In this document: positions 1 through 12,325 of the stretch, in pieces
Position numbering within the stretch: the first letter of the stretch is position 1
Layout of the letters: the number at the start of each line of letters is the position of its first letter
NCBI GenBank assembly: GCA_026874595.1
Contig: CM049306.1
Location: 25,723,519-25,787,518 of the forward strand
DNA length: 64,000 bases
Source of the DNA: Sipunculus nudus
Lineage: Eukaryota > Annelida > Sipuncula > Golfingiida > Sipunculidae
Direction: 5' to 3'
The notes under the pieces: generated by a model
Database searches by the model: none
Told to the model about the DNA's origin: nothing
Seen by the model: the letters and a program-made list of their open reading frames with translations, nothing else
Position numbers and translations under genes: made by a program

Positions 1-350
1 TACTGGAGCTGTTGTATCAAATATTTCATATTATTCCGGGGGTAGGCTTGACTGGCCCAGTCGATGAAATGCCTCTGACACAGATATCAAACGGCTCTCA
101 CTGTGTCGCACTTACTGCCGGTACTGTTACCACGCGGAAACTTACATAACTAATTACTACTCTCTGACCCACTTATTTCATCGACAGGTAAACGTGGGCC
201 GTTCCGGACAGTCAGCGCCACACATCACCGCCTCGCTGAACTAAGGTCTTCCCCAGTGACGCAAGGAGTAATTATAGTGGTTATCCCCAGAATATTTTTC
301 AAAACCAACATGGTTAATTCAGTAACCGCCTATTGTGGGCTTCCAGCTTG

Positions 351-352
<2 letters not shown>

Positions 353-426
<74 letters not shown>
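353..426. repeat. (TA)n microsatellite
   Basis: About 37 uninterrupted TA units. It creates an artefactual open frame of alternating Ile-Tyr across the region. Confidence 0.98.
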
Positions 427-428
<2 letters not shown>

Positions 429-429
429 C

Positions 430-555
430 CTATTATCAGTCTTAATATGTTTAGGAAGTAAGAATATTCAAGAACCAGCGGTTACGATTTGGGCCTTGAT
501 AACGGACAGACGGACGCTTTAGTTCAGATGACTTTCAGTCAGCTGAGCTAAAAAT
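430..555 (+). mobile_element. Pearl/HINE 3' end remnant (CTCAGCTGA family)
   Basis: The core-end phrase (agcggttacgatttg), ACGG-type bases (aacggacagacggacg) and the 3' hairpin at 521-549 are present. Hairpin arms are AGTTCAGATGACT and AGTCAGCTGAGCT with a TTC loop. Its tandem core is missing; the TA microsatellite sits upstream. Confidence 0.8.
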
Positions 556-633
556 GTTGTTTTGCCTAAAGTAGATGTACATATATTCCGCCGATTTTGT
601 GTAAGTTAGTATTATATATCAGGTAAAAGTATT

Positions 634-710
634 AACTTTGCAACTCTTTTGCGTTATTAATGCTGACGGGCCGTAGATGGCGTCTTCCCGGCACTGCTGA
701 ACGGTATATT
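634..710 (+). repeat. Left arm of a 75-bp inverted-repeat pair
   Basis: The arm contains gctgacgggccgtagatggc and matches the reverse complement of 2866-2940 at roughly 80% by eye. The 2.2 kb between the arms has no recognisable gene. This is either a degenerate TIR element or two inverted copies of a short repeat. Confidence 0.65.
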
Positions 711-2670
711 CACTTTCAGTGTCTGCGTGTGGTGTAGCCAATGTTAGACAAGTGTCTTCACAAAGAAGTCACAATGGTCGGTCGCGCGTCACCTTCAATT
801 GACCTCACCATGAACTTTACGTGACCTTAATAGCATATTCATTAATTGAATAGTTATAAGCAAAGCTATTCCATGCAGTCAGGTCTCCGATATTAATGTT
901 AACCGTCAGTCGTCTTACAATAACAACATTTGCATTATTTGTGAGACCTCTCCCAAACAGAACACATGTACTATTGTAGTCTGTACCAGTACCCTAGTCG
1001 GCATGTTTTCCGTGATATATTTATATACAAAGGAAACAGTATAAAATGTTCTAGGCCAAAGGTTGCATGAGCCATTCCTCCGACTACCGAGTGAATGGTT
1101 ATGTCGTACCTGGCTCGCAATTCGTATGAGAAAAATAATTCAAAATATAGCAAACAGTTCACAATGACTGCGATATACTCAACACTTGAGAACAGAGATA
1201 TTGCGATTCCAGTTTATGACGTCATCAATACGACATCATACGTCATCGACCTTTGTGACGTCACTATTGTGTCTGTAAAGAGCTCATGCAACCATCGGCA
1301 TGGAAAGCCTTCTGGGAAGGAGCGTTTCGGGGTCTCATTATCATAATTAGGCGTAAAGGGTGGCGCATATGTGCTGTAATGGTGAGGTCAATTTCCTATT
1401 TTAATTTAAGAGGTTTTGGTACCAGGCAACACTTGTAAAGCAGTTCGGTCCTTCCCATAGAAGAGATTCGCTTTGAGTAGAAATTGTGAACTGTTTAGCT
1501 CTATTTTTTTGATAATTTGTCTCGTACGAATTACGCAACTTGTGACCTTTACACAATATGTTGCGAAAAATTCCATGCGAATCCCCGTATTTCATGAGTC
1601 CGTTAAACCTCCTTGAAGGCTGTATATATATATGGGTCAAGCCACTGAAAATGGCCCTAGCCTGTGATCGAAATGGATGTAGAAACAACATTTATATTTG
1701 TATCCTCATAATATTTAAAACTCTTAAAATTAACTCTCTTGTCTACCGAGGTCAAAAAAAGTTATCATCAAATATATGCAATAACCAATCTGCAGTATAA
1801 AGTCTCAGTATATGTTACACCATTCCAGATTTGGCTTTAATTTTAAATTTCATTTTGCAGACTATTAAGCAAGCTGAAACCGTGTTTTGTTTATTTCCTT
1901 CAGGAATATAAATTTTCAATTTCACAAGAAAACATTGGATATATGGTAAAAAAAATGTGTAACTTTGGACTTTTTTTTATATATTTACCGACGGCCACGT
2001 GTGTAAATTATACTAAATAACTAATTCCATTAATAACTCTGATGGTTTACTTTAATTATTATATCTTGAAATAAATGATCAGTAAAAAAAATGAATATGT
2101 ACCTGTAGCTCACATGAAAAAATTATATAACCGTAAATGGGGACACCCAGTGATACATTGTAAATAGGGGAAGTGCGTGGGGACGTGCCTGGAGATAATC
2201 TATAGGGCACACACGTGTAGCCTACGTGTACAGGTTTCGCCGTTTAAACCATTAATATCGTTATTAACATTGCTTGTAATCAATGATAAAGTCGTAAGGA
2301 TAGTAAACAATATCAAATTTAAATGATGGATGGTGGTGCTGGAAATAACACTTCTGAATGGTGTCACTGTTATAAACACATTCAGGTGATACATGGTTGT
2401 TTTGTGATGAATACCGACACCTTTTAAGCCGAGACATTGAAGAAACTTTATTGTTGATGTAAATGTATCTGGTGGGTTTTTTTTCAAACTTAATAGAATC
2501 TCCTAATACTCTGAAACAGCGTATCGAACTTAAGGGAGATAGCAGGGGTGCATTTCATCATTCATTATATGATATACCAGGAGCTGAATGTATTCATGAT
2601 AGTAGGCCGATCCTCAAATAATGACGCCAGTGAAGTCGGTGGTAACTTACTTGAAACGGTGTCATTCCAG
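711..2670. other. No recognisable gene
   Basis: AT-rich sequence between the inverted-repeat arms, with the CRE cluster at 1217-1263 and short chance frames only. Confidence 0.6.
1217..1263. promoter_or_regulatory. Cluster of cAMP-response-element octamers
   Basis: TGACGTCA occurs exactly at 1217-1224 and 1256-1263, with a half-type TACGTCA at 1239-1245. These are consensus CREB/ATF sites. No gene is evident next to them, so function is unproven. Confidence 0.35.
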
Positions 2671-2726
2671 CTGGACGACTTCAGAATGGACGACATTCCA
2701 TATGGACGACATTCTGAACGGACGAC
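2671..2726 (+). repeat. Short GGACGAC tandem motif
   Basis: Four spaced copies of ggacgac (ctggacgacttcagaa, atggacgacattcc, atggacgacattctg, acggacgac) at 16-18 base spacing. Confidence 0.6.
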
Positions 2727-2753
2727 AGTATAACTACGTAATAAGGAGTAAAA

Positions 2754-2848
2754 GGGGGGGGGGGGGGGGTAACTGGGGGATTAGTACTGTAGTTAGGGTA
2801 AGGGTTAGGTTTTAGTTAGGGTTAGGGTTTGGAAGGTTAGGGTTTGGA
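2754..2848 (+). repeat. G-tract and interstitial telomere-like TTAGGG repeats
   Basis: A run of 16 G at 2754-2769 is followed by degenerate TTAGGG/TAGGGTTTGG repeats at 2791-2848. It abuts the right arm of the inverted repeat at 2866. Could be an internal telomeric remnant or a GT-rich satellite; G-quadruplex potential is high. Confidence 0.75.
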
Positions 2849-2865
2849 AAGTGTACAATGGAGAT

Positions 2866-2940
2866 TTATACTGTTCAGAAGTGCCCGGAAGACGCCACCC
2901 ACGGTCCGTCAGCATAAATAATGCAAAAGATTTGCAAAGA
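2866..2940 (-). repeat. Right arm of the 75-bp inverted-repeat pair
   Basis: Contains gacgccacccacggtccgtc; inverse of 634-710. Outer ends of both arms carry ctttgcaa/ttgcaaag. Confidence 0.65.
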
Positions 2941-3699
2941 AAAAAAAAGCGGACAAGGATTATAATTATTTAAAGAATTATAGTTTTCCTATATAGATCT
3001 AATGAAAATGAATTTACCACAGTCAATATCAGTATCTATTTTATTTGTGTTCTGTTTTGAAGGGTTACATGGTTAGTGCCTTCCAAATTGAACTAAGTAT
3101 GAATTAAACAGCTCAGAATGGTATCGAGGGCGATTTTGGCGAATCCCAGGTCACAGTATTACACCAAGACGTCTATATTAATTCCAAACAGAGCCATTCT
3201 TCTGGCTTTTCTATTCGCAAACTCACGTGCCTGAATCAGATTTAGCCTTCCTTTCGTCACTCACCTATATTGCGGACAGTTTTTTTTATAATGGATTTTT
3301 TTTTTTATAATAGTATGGGTAATGGAGCATTACTATTACAGATTTTGTTCAAATTCAGGTCGCCACACCTTTCATGCATGCCAACTTAAGATCAGTCATG
3401 TTATGAATTACAGATGACATAAAAAAAGATAAGCATTTTTCTGAATAAATTTATATTATAAAAGTATTGAGTTGCGGCTGTTTGCATATATTGCGGGCTT
3501 TTTCTTTTCATCATTTTGTTTCTTTAAGACAGTTTGCCTGCAAAAAGTGATCCCTTATAGGTTAAACTGATAAACGATAAAACTAATGTATTTCAGGGTT
3601 GGATGTATAAATGAAGTTTAGCCGGAACGAAGTTCAGGATACCGTACACCAGGCGTCTGCTTCAGCGTCGACATTGTCCGTATATATACAGACATCTCA

Positions 3700-4160
3700 T
3701 GTTAAAGGTTTTGGATAACTTTGGTTAACTCAAGACCACTTACCTTATTGTTTCATAGGCCACAGTTCTTTAGGAAGAAGTCAGGTTAAAGTGTTTTGCT
3801 AGACTCCTTGCTCCATTGCTAATGAAGATATTTAGGCTTAAATAAAATTTAGAAGACTGATGAACTGTGACAACATCAAGATACAGCCATTTTCCCATAA
3901 TTTCACTTCTGGACTGGTAATTAGCACTTAACGAACATAATGTGTCAGGTCACAAACCAACTTCGGTAAGGGTTTTTAGTCATACGACTTTTCAAAAGTC
4001 AGCAACCCCTGGCCATATTGTTTTCATATTTCATATATATATTATATCAAAAGTGAAAGGTCAAGTTCACAGGCCACAGTTCATGAATAAAGTGGGTTAA
4101 TTTGTTTTGTAAATCTCATTGCTCCATTGCTAGTGAAGAAATTTCAGTAACTCTGCCTGC
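3700..4160 (-). repeat. Old tandem-core fragment, two units
   Basis: The phrase ggccacagttc...ctccattgctaatgaag recurs at about 3756-3840 and 4066-4150. The same sequence is found inverted at 6570-6680, so this is a minus-oriented piece of the array at 5640-6900. Confidence 0.65.
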
Positions 4161-4651
4161 TGAAAATAAAATAATTGTGACAGTAAATATCCAAGCTTAT
4201 AAACTGTCTGAAGATTTAAATATACTTAATTTCTAGGCTTGAAATTAGTACTAAAAGGTAACTCGTTATGCTCATATACCCCTGCTATTATACTGAAGAC
4301 ATTATACTGAAACCTTTTATATGGAGCTTTGCATGTGGGACAAAAGTTTCAAGATATTTTAAATTGTTTTCTACACTTTTAATGAGCATTTAAATATCAT
4401 AGCTCATTTGGTTTATAGTTCCTACATGCCATTGAAAATAAGGTGTACCAATCAGACCATGTAATTAAATTTTTCTTTTACCTTGATTTCTATGCTTGAG
4501 ATTTCTCACAATAAAAAAGTATATATCAAGTTTCTTTTAGATGTAATCTCTCAGCACTTTTTTCTGAAAGCCGAGTACCAGCGAGTTCGTAAAAGGGGGT
4601 GGGTGTCAACCCCTGTAGCCAAGATATCAGAGAGAATATGTGAGATTCTAT

Positions 4652-4990
4652 CCTAGACCGTATCCGCACTAGCACATTATCTGGATCGTGAATCGGTTTA
4701 CTCTGTCCGCACTAGGCCACTAATTTGCATCAGTTGGGTTTACTGTAGTCCGCTTGAAAGTTTTCATGTTTTACCGCTACCTTGCCCTATAATGCGTAGC
4801 GCGACGGAATGCTCCGTCGCAGCCTGTATCGGATTACGAACCAACTGCGGACAGCAAACTCATGATGTGCTGAAGAAACCGGTTTAACGCGAACTACAGT
4901 GCGGACGCAAAGCGAACTTCTTCGAGACTAAAGTAAACCGGTTTAGTATAATCCGGTTTTGATGCGAACCAAGTGCAGATACGGCCTAAG
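4652..4990. mobile_element. 339-bp MITE-like element with terminal inverted repeats
   Basis: The left end cctagaccgtatccgcacta and the inverse of the right end cttaggccgtatctgcactt match over about 20 bases. The interior has further inverted AAACCGGTTTA-type motifs. No clear target duplication and no coding capacity, so superfamily is not assigned. Confidence 0.65.
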
Positions 4991-5204
4991 TTTCACCATT
5001 TTGCTTTTGAAGTACTAGCGGGGGCCTGAACGACAGACATATAGATCGACTAAATGTTCCATAACGCCAAGTTGTGTATAATCCAACACAGGCTCTAAAT
5101 GGCTTCCGTATATATAGGTTTAAGTTATAGTATGAAAAAAACTGGAATTAAGTTCTTACTTAACACAATGGACGATTCCAATGGTACCCGAAAGATATTA
5201 ATAA

Positions 5205-5515
5205 GGGGAAAATGATAGTTTCTCAGGCACCGGTCGTGAAGTTTGAATCGGTGTTTTTTTTTTTTTTTTTTAATTTTCAGTTGAAATTCCTGATATCGAT
5301 CTTCAGTAGCTCGGAAATGTCCTTCAAGAATATTTTATAATAAATCTTTTATTACGTAATCTTATGTTGTTTTGGTTTTACCTATTTAGCAAAACAATTC
5401 TGTTAGTATCATATTGTTCCCGATCATATGAAATTTTTATCAAAAGTCTATAATGAAAAGATTTAAAAAATCGTCCACCCCAATTTATTTATGAAAAATG
5501 TACATGATAAACGAA
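5205..5515 (+). mobile_element. Degenerate copy of the PIF/Harbinger-type MITE
   Basis: Shares the body of the elements at 26496 and 32004 (tctcaggcaccg, tagcaaaacaa, gatcatatgaaatttttatc, ccaatttattta). Terminal GGCC ends are lost and a T-tract interrupts it near 5255. Confidence 0.5.
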
Positions 5516-5639
5516 TTTTACATCATCATTTCAGCACGCTTGGACCGAATCTTCTGCCGTGCATGGCTTTTTCTTAGGCTATAGTCCAAGGGAAAATCCT
5601 CTTATATATATATATATATCAGTCTGTAAAAGACCACTA

Positions 5640-6900
5640 CTGCTTTAAAGGTATGCATGCATGTGAACAAGTAGTCTCAGAAAAACAGAGTTGTGGGTAT
5701 GGGGCATTGAGAAAACAAGAGCACCTGTGCATAATACGCCCGTCGTATTTCTTGTGACCTCTGACCTTGTTAAGTATCCATGGGTTTTGCCGGCAATTAA
5801 TTTCATGAGAGAAACTTTATTGGTATGCATTTATAATGAGTTTAATGAAATGCATAAGATTTTTAGTAAGTCATCATTACACCACCAAAGTCTGGTGACC
5901 TCTGACGTCATTAAATATGCCTAGATTTTACCAGGAATTGAACTAAATTAAGATATTTCATTGCTTAAAACATGTATTTCTGTTGGGTTTCATTAAACTG
6001 CATTATATGACTGGTAAGTTATCATGGTAAAACTGCAATGTAGCCTGGTGAACTCTGACCTCATTAAATAAGTATACATTTTGCCTATAATCGAACTCGT
6101 GTAAGACAATCTATTGGTAAAAAGCTATAGTGATTTTCTTAAAAATCCATCAAAGCCCTAAAAGGTAACAGACGGATACTAGGCTACACCACAAAATAGG
6201 GCTTATGGACCTCTGACCTCATTAAATATTCGTGAATTTTGCCGAGAATTTAATTCATGAGAGATATTATATTAGTATACATTCATAACGAGTTTCATGA
6301 AATACATTAGATTTTTAGTAAGCCATCAGGGCACAACCAAAGTCTCGTGACCTTCAACCTCATTGAATATTTACGAATTTTGGAGGAAATCAAACTTAGA
6401 CAAGATATTATATTAGTTAATATTTCTGTTGAGTTCAGTATCCATCACATTCCTGGTAAGTCATCGCCCTGACACCATAAAGTACCCTGGTGACCTTTGA
6501 CCTCAAACGTGGATTTTGCCTAAATAATCGAACTCTGGTGAGATAATTTATGGGTTATGTCGCGGTACATCAGTGTACTTAATTTAACTGAAATATCTTC
6601 ATTAGCAATGAAGCAATCAGTCTAACAAAAACCTTAAACCTTCGTCATGAACAGTGGTCGCCTGTGATCTTGACCTTTGACCCACAAAGGGAGGAGGGGG
6701 GGGGATTCCTAACCAACAAATAATACATATATGAAATACGAAAACAAAAGGTTAAGCTGTTGATGAGTTATAAAGAGGTTACAATTAAAAACTTTAACCC
6801 GAGCCGTCAAGGGACGACGCTGACGCCGCCGACGACGCCGGACGTACTTTATAAGCTGTCCTGAACTTTGTTCCTTCGAGCTAAAAAGTGAGCTCGAAGC
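5640..6900 (+). mobile_element. HINE-like element: six ~145-bp core units and a 3' hairpin
   Basis: The core marker 'gtgacctctgacctcattaa' recurs near 5753, 5894, 6050, 6207, 6345 and 6490, a spacing of 140-160 bp. A GC-rich stretch (gacgccgccgacgacgccgg) precedes a 3' hairpin at 6874-6899 with perfect 9-base arms CTTCGAGCT/AGCTCGAAG. The unit at 6491-6503 contains an exact DR1 site. The 5' end is not resolved. Confidence 0.7.
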
Positions 6901-9289
6901 TTTTTCAAAGTTTCAATATTGCAAGAATAAATCGACTAGATTAATATATGTTTAAAACATGGGTAAGATTTGCTGAACTCGAAAGTTTAAAAATGTTGCA
7001 GTATAAAAGAATATAAAAGACTGAGTGCAAGTCAGCATAATCCTACTTAATACTTGATTCAAGTGTCGCGTTTCAAAATTGCTCTCGAGTGTGAATTACG
7101 TGCCCCGGCAGTAAATTGACTTTTTGTCTGGTGCTAAATCGTGATGAAATTAATTAGATGCTAAACATGATTTTATGGCATTGTATTTGGTTTAACAATA
7201 GATATGTAAGTCTGTTCTTCATTCTGTAATGGAGATAAGGGCAGATATTTGATATCTAATGTGTGGGTTGAAATGGTAAGTTTACTGACCTAAACTGCTG
7301 ACTGGCACATCTGCGTTATAACTGTGGGAGCATATGTCACCGAATATTTTTTATTCTTTGTAAAACGTGGACACCCTACATTTAAAAAAATAATATGTCA
7401 TTTTTTCTAAGGTTTTGGTCATTTTCTTCAGGCCAATATGTATAAATATTTTTTACAGGAAAATCTTGCCACATAACACCTAAATCTGGTCAGTGTGACA
7501 AAGTAACTCATAATAACTGGAACTTTATTCATAAAGACATCGTTATCACTTTTTTTTCAAATTTAGAGAACACACAGAGCGCATACCTCCGCCAACACTT
7601 TGATCCGCATAAATATTCACTTAACATTTAACAGACTAACAATGAATAATTAATCAATTCTTCCTTGGCTAATGGCACAATTGTCAGATTAGTGCCATAT
7701 CGGCCCTCTGACATTACGACCAGATTACTGAATGTCAGAGTGCCTTTACATCAAGGTCTGAGGAACGCATTATAGGTCCCATGAGGATACAAGTATTTTC
7801 GTCATTTTTGTCAACGCCTCATGGCCTACACGAACAAAATTAACATAAATCAGACTAATCGTTAGCATTTTAATATACTTTCTAACAACACCAAACATGA
7901 GCAAGAAAAGATCCGTTATTACTCAGCATATTGGTAAACCACTCCGCGTGTTTGTTGAATTTCTCACCACATGATATAGGCATGGCTCGCACGGGTTATG
8001 TGATGCAGCCAACTTGACGCGATACAGGAATTGACTCTTTACCATAGAGACGGGGTTTCAGTTTAGGTCATGAGTTCACATTTATTCTCTTGTGTTAATT
8101 CATCATTCGTAGTATATAATATTAATATTATGGGCTGTTTATCACAATATGAATGCAGCATGATGGAAGACCATTGCAATGCTTTCCTCGATATTGCTTG
8201 TATCACGACTCATGGGGCTTCCAAGCACAATTATCATTGCCAACTGAGTCGTGTTGTCACGGCTGTTACAAGATAAGCTGTTCCATTCCTACAAGCAAGG
8301 ACCTGACAATTATTCTTGTGGCCTTACCTTGATTCCCGATTCCTACGGCCAACAATTTGGTACTTATACGAAGTTTGATATTAATTGCCATTCCCTTAAT
8401 AAATCATCACTAATTTTAAATGTCCCGTCCTTTTGTTATGACTCAAGAGCTCAATTTATAAGAAAAGAAGTGTCTTGAAACCTAGACGGGCGATAGCTTC
8501 ATTTCCCCATAACCAAAATGAATAATAATTGCTTATAGTTAAGAAAAATCAACATTTATCATTACTTAAATCTTATCTCCAATTCACTTGTTTTATGCGT
8601 TGTTATCGTTTTGTATGTAAGTAAACACAGTCCCTGTGCGTTTGTTTATCATAAGAAACATAGAGGAAACACCGGTTAGATGCATGAAAAGTATTGAATT
8701 TTGAAGTCACGCAGTACATCCAACAGATGGCGTGTCCGCAATTTTTTTTTTTTTTTTTTTTGGCACCACTGATCTCGCTTCGGTGAAAGCTTCTTACGAC
8801 TTGTGCACAGGAGTATAAGCAAACGGATAAGAATGAAATATTGGCAGACGGATTAGAATGAAAGTATATTAAAAGACAATCTTTATGCTACTGCTCTTGA
8901 GGATGATACCTGAGGAGATACATTAGGATATGCAAGAGGGACCTCCATTTCTTTGAGACAAGATCAGTACTGCCTAATTTGCCTTCAGGATGACAAAAAA
9001 TATTTAACGCGTTTAATTTCATGTATCGGCGAAGACTGACATTGATCATTCGGGACTTCTACTTTGACAAAGAAATGTCATATTTAATACAAATTAAAAT
9101 ATCTCAGATTCTTAAAGCAACAAACGATTAATCTCCTATGAACCATGTGCCGTTCGTACCTCTGGCTTTAATTTCTTTACACTTGAAAATGAAATAGAAT
9201 ATGTGCAGTCGACAAGCTACAACATTTATCCGCCGGATCAGCGGGGCATGTATAAAGTGAGGCATGGGATGTCTCCTGACGTGACAGCT
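6901..9289. other. No recognisable gene
   Basis: Unique AT-rich sequence with short frames at 8070-8478 that show no known motif, and a T-tract near 8741-8761. Confidence 0.6.
7706..7740. repeat. Perfect 10-bp inverted repeat
   Basis: CTCTGACATT and AATGTCAGAG face each other across a 15-base loop. Possibly an operator-like palindrome or a foldback scar. Confidence 0.6.
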
Positions 9290-10200
9290 ATCCCTATTTG
9301 TGGTATCAGAGATGTATCGAAAAACTAAAACAATTATTGTAGGTGGCGCCACGTCTTGTGTATGAGAAACTATCCTAGATGGATGGGTATGCACAGTTTC
9401 AAGGTGATAGTCCGAACCACTCCTGGGTTAAGGGCATCAATGTATAAAACGAAAGCGTGACAGTAGGTAGTCTACGACAAAACTATCCAGGATTGATAAA
9501 CATGCAAAAATTACAGACTGACACCGGCATCAATTCCTGAGATATGTGTAATTTTCATCCATAACAGATTTATTAATGGAAGCTATGCCAGAAAGATTGC
9601 ATGGTGTGCCACAAGGTTTTTTTTTTACGAATAGAAGGTATCAATGATCTACGAACATGCACAAAAAGCGGATACATCAAACAACTTCTGAGATAAATGG
9701 ACTGATGTATCGTATGAATACGTGATTATTGGTGGCGCGAAAGCTATCCGAGATGGCTTGACTTGCAAAACTGCAGGCCGATAAGTCAAACCACTCCTGA
9801 GTGTTTTCACCCAAAACAGGTGCACAGATTGACACTAAGCAAAATCCATCAGCATCACCAGTCTTGAAAACGCGAAAAAAGAATCAGAAATCTATGGACA
9901 GCACAATACAGCTCCGTACATCGAACCACTCCTGAGATATGTGGTGTTATCACTAAAAAGGCACTACTCGAAAATGTACACAGGTGGAGCCAACTAAGAG
10001 TTCTCTTGAAAAAGAGAAACATGGGAGTTGTCCGGAAACATAAGCGGTGGCCTTGGCGGCGGAACCCGTGAGAAACTCGAAACGTATTGGCAGATACAAA
10101 AACATCAGCCGGTCGGCGAAGTCCGCGCAATGCGCAAGCTCGCGGAAAAGGTGTATTGAACCCACAAAAGTATCACAAGGGCAAATCTTGAACTTTGTAG
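9290..10200 (+). repeat. Degenerate GGTGGCGCC-type core array
   Basis: Units of about 145 bp repeat 'ggtggcgcca ... gaaactatcctagatgg ... catgcaaaa ... aaaccactcctgag'. They are related to the arrays at 24990-26395 and 53424-55320 but much more diverged. Short open frames here are by-products. Confidence 0.65.
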
Positions 10201-10494
10201 GCTAGACTGAATGTTGACAACAAAGCCTTAGTGACCGGGGTGTGTGTGTTGGGGGGGAGGGGGGGGATAGGGGCAATCCTTCATTAGATTTATCACAATA
10301 GCATAAAAGATTTAAATATTACTTGGTCTGCACAAATCCTCAGGTCCATTTATGTCTTTGACATAATACTGTAACTGTATACAATAATCGTATGGATAAT
10401 CGAATTGAAAGGCAATAAACGATAATCGAATTGAATCGAAGACACATTAATAATTCACAGGCCTAGGAATTACCATGTACATGCACTATTGGGC

Positions 10495-10817
10495 ATTAAA
10501 AAATGAGGTAGGATTCTCAGGCACCGCCCGCGTCAACTTTAAACCCTTTAAACACTTTAAATTAATTTTGATTTTCAATAGAAACCAATCGTGAGCTTCA
10601 GCCGCTCTTCTATTTCTTTCAACGAGATAAAATTATTATTTTTCCTTTGTCACGCAGTGCTTTTAACTGTTCAGCAAAAAAAATATGTTGTTTTCATGCT
10701 TTTCCCTGATCATATGACATTTTTATCGAAACATACAAATAAGGTGAAAAAAAAAATAAAAAAAGCCCTCCCACATTGATTTAAGTGCCTGACAACCCAA
10801 CCCTTATTTTTTTGGCC
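10495..10817 (+). mobile_element. PIF/Harbinger-type MITE copy, degraded left end
   Basis: Body matches 32004-32339 throughout (ttctcaggcaccgcccgcg to agtgcctgacaac). The right end keeps TTTTTTGGCC at 10814-10817; the left GGCC end is not recognisable. Confidence 0.6.
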
Positions 10818-10906
10818 TGAGCCTAAAATAATGTTTCGTGGGTGGTTAAAGTAACTTTGCCCTGTGTTGCTGTTTTTGAACAAAAACTCAATTTTCCTCA
10901 ACGCAA

Positions 10907-10940
10907 AGTGTGTGTGTGTGTGTTTCGGGGGGGGGGGGGT
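10907..10940 (+). repeat. (GT)n followed by a G-tract
   Basis: About eight GT units, then tttc and 13 G. Confidence 0.9.
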
Positions 10941-12129
10941 CAGAACACCCCTCCGACACAGTTACTACCCTATAACATATCTCCTTAAGTTACCTGCATA
11001 TCCTAGACCTACACGACTATAACAGGTTCCACACTTTCCACAGTTTTATTTTAACACCATCATGTTTTTTTTAATTTAATCCCATGAATGTACTCACTTA
11101 AATCACACAGTTTCAGTGTACATCATCGAAGGAGGCACCTTGCTTCAAGGTAAGCGGAAGTCAACGATAAAGTACCTCAAGACAGGAAGTTACACGTAGG
11201 GAAGGGGAGGGCACAGAAATTGTAGGCGTCTGACACGTCCATATCTCACGGCAACCAACACAGTAGCATGTTAAGGTATGTGTTTGGCGTAGATCAAATA
11301 AATAAATGCACTGTTGTTTACTCACTGTTTTAACGACTTGAGTGTTTCTGCTACATATGGGGTGTGTACATCCATTAGCCTTGTATACCGGCAGTGAAGG
11401 CAGTATACAGATCTAACACCTCGCGATTATTTACCTGATCGCTTGATGGGCGCGCGGCAGACGGTCATTCTTTCCTGGCATTCCGTAGTTAGGCTGGACT
11501 GAGCTGTCAAACAAACGGTATCCCACTAATGTTTGTTCTTCACGCAGAAGCTGACAACGAGTTTGACAAATGTATTTCCTTCCCCGTAACGGCCCGCAAA
11601 GTCATTCATACAGCAAAGCTTGTATAACTTAAGGGAGTCTCACTATAGTTTCCGGCAAGCAAGCTGGGGGGGGGGAGGTTATTGCTTTAGTTCGAAAGAC
11701 TCCCCCCCCCCCCAAACCCAACCCCTGGTAATATTTCATAATGTCAACCTATTCCAATCCTAAATTGTTTTCTTTCGAACTCTATCAAAATGACACAATA
11801 GACCAAATGGTTTATTGTCTTTTATAAAGGAATTTTGTATGGAAAGAGCTTTTGCAGTATTAATAATATAGACAGAATAGCTCTTTAAGGAAATGGTCAT
11901 GGTATTTCATTTTTAAAGGTCTTGTGCGTTGACTTTCAAGGCCTAATATATATTATTAAAAGAGATGCAGGACGTCAGGTCATCCTCAGGTCAACGTATT
12001 AAAGTATCATAACTGTTTATTACCACTTAACCTAAATTCAATTCAAAAGTGCTTAAAATTCATATCAGACCACACAAAGTGTTCATTATTTTAAACCTTG
12101 TACTGAAAATTAAAATTTTTATTCATTAA
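10941..12129. other. No recognisable gene
   Basis: Apart from the G/C foldback at 11667-11712 I see only unique AT-rich sequence. Confidence 0.6.
11667..11712. repeat. G-tract / C-tract foldback
   Basis: A G-run ending ...GGAGG and a C-run beginning CTCCCC lie about 30 bases apart and can pair as a GC-only stem. Each strand also has G-quadruplex or i-motif potential. Confidence 0.7.
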
Positions 12130-12325
12130 ATTGTTGAATAAAAACTTAAAATTTCAGTTTGAGGGAAGATAGAATCATGATAGAGGTTACAGCCTTCAGA
12201 GGACTCACATTGGGTTGGAGTCGACCGTGAAAATCTCACCGCTTCTCGGCTGAGATTTGAACTCACATCCTCCCGGACCTCCCGGCTTTTAGTCCTATGC
12301 TCTACCCGGTTCATGTGATTACCTT
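12130..12325 (-). mobile_element. tRNA-derived SINE
   Basis: On the minus strand a tRNA-like head (about 12240-12320) has an A-box-like GGGTAGAGCATAGGAC and a B box, GAGTTCAAATCTC (consensus GGTTCGANTCC). A non-tRNA tail leads to AT-rich sequence near 12130. A SINE is more likely than a functional tRNA because stems are imperfect and a tail continues. Confidence 0.6.

Noticed and set aside
256-522. Frame of alternating Ile-Tyr
   Set aside because: TA microsatellite artefact, as is the frame at 18553-18885.
2791-2848. True chromosome end
   Set aside because: Repeats are degenerate, under 60 bases, and flanked by ordinary sequence on both sides.
11111-11149. 39-nt mini-exon between cacacag and gtaagc
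   Set aside because: Splice-like ends are present, but no frame matches a known protein and no neighbouring exon was found.
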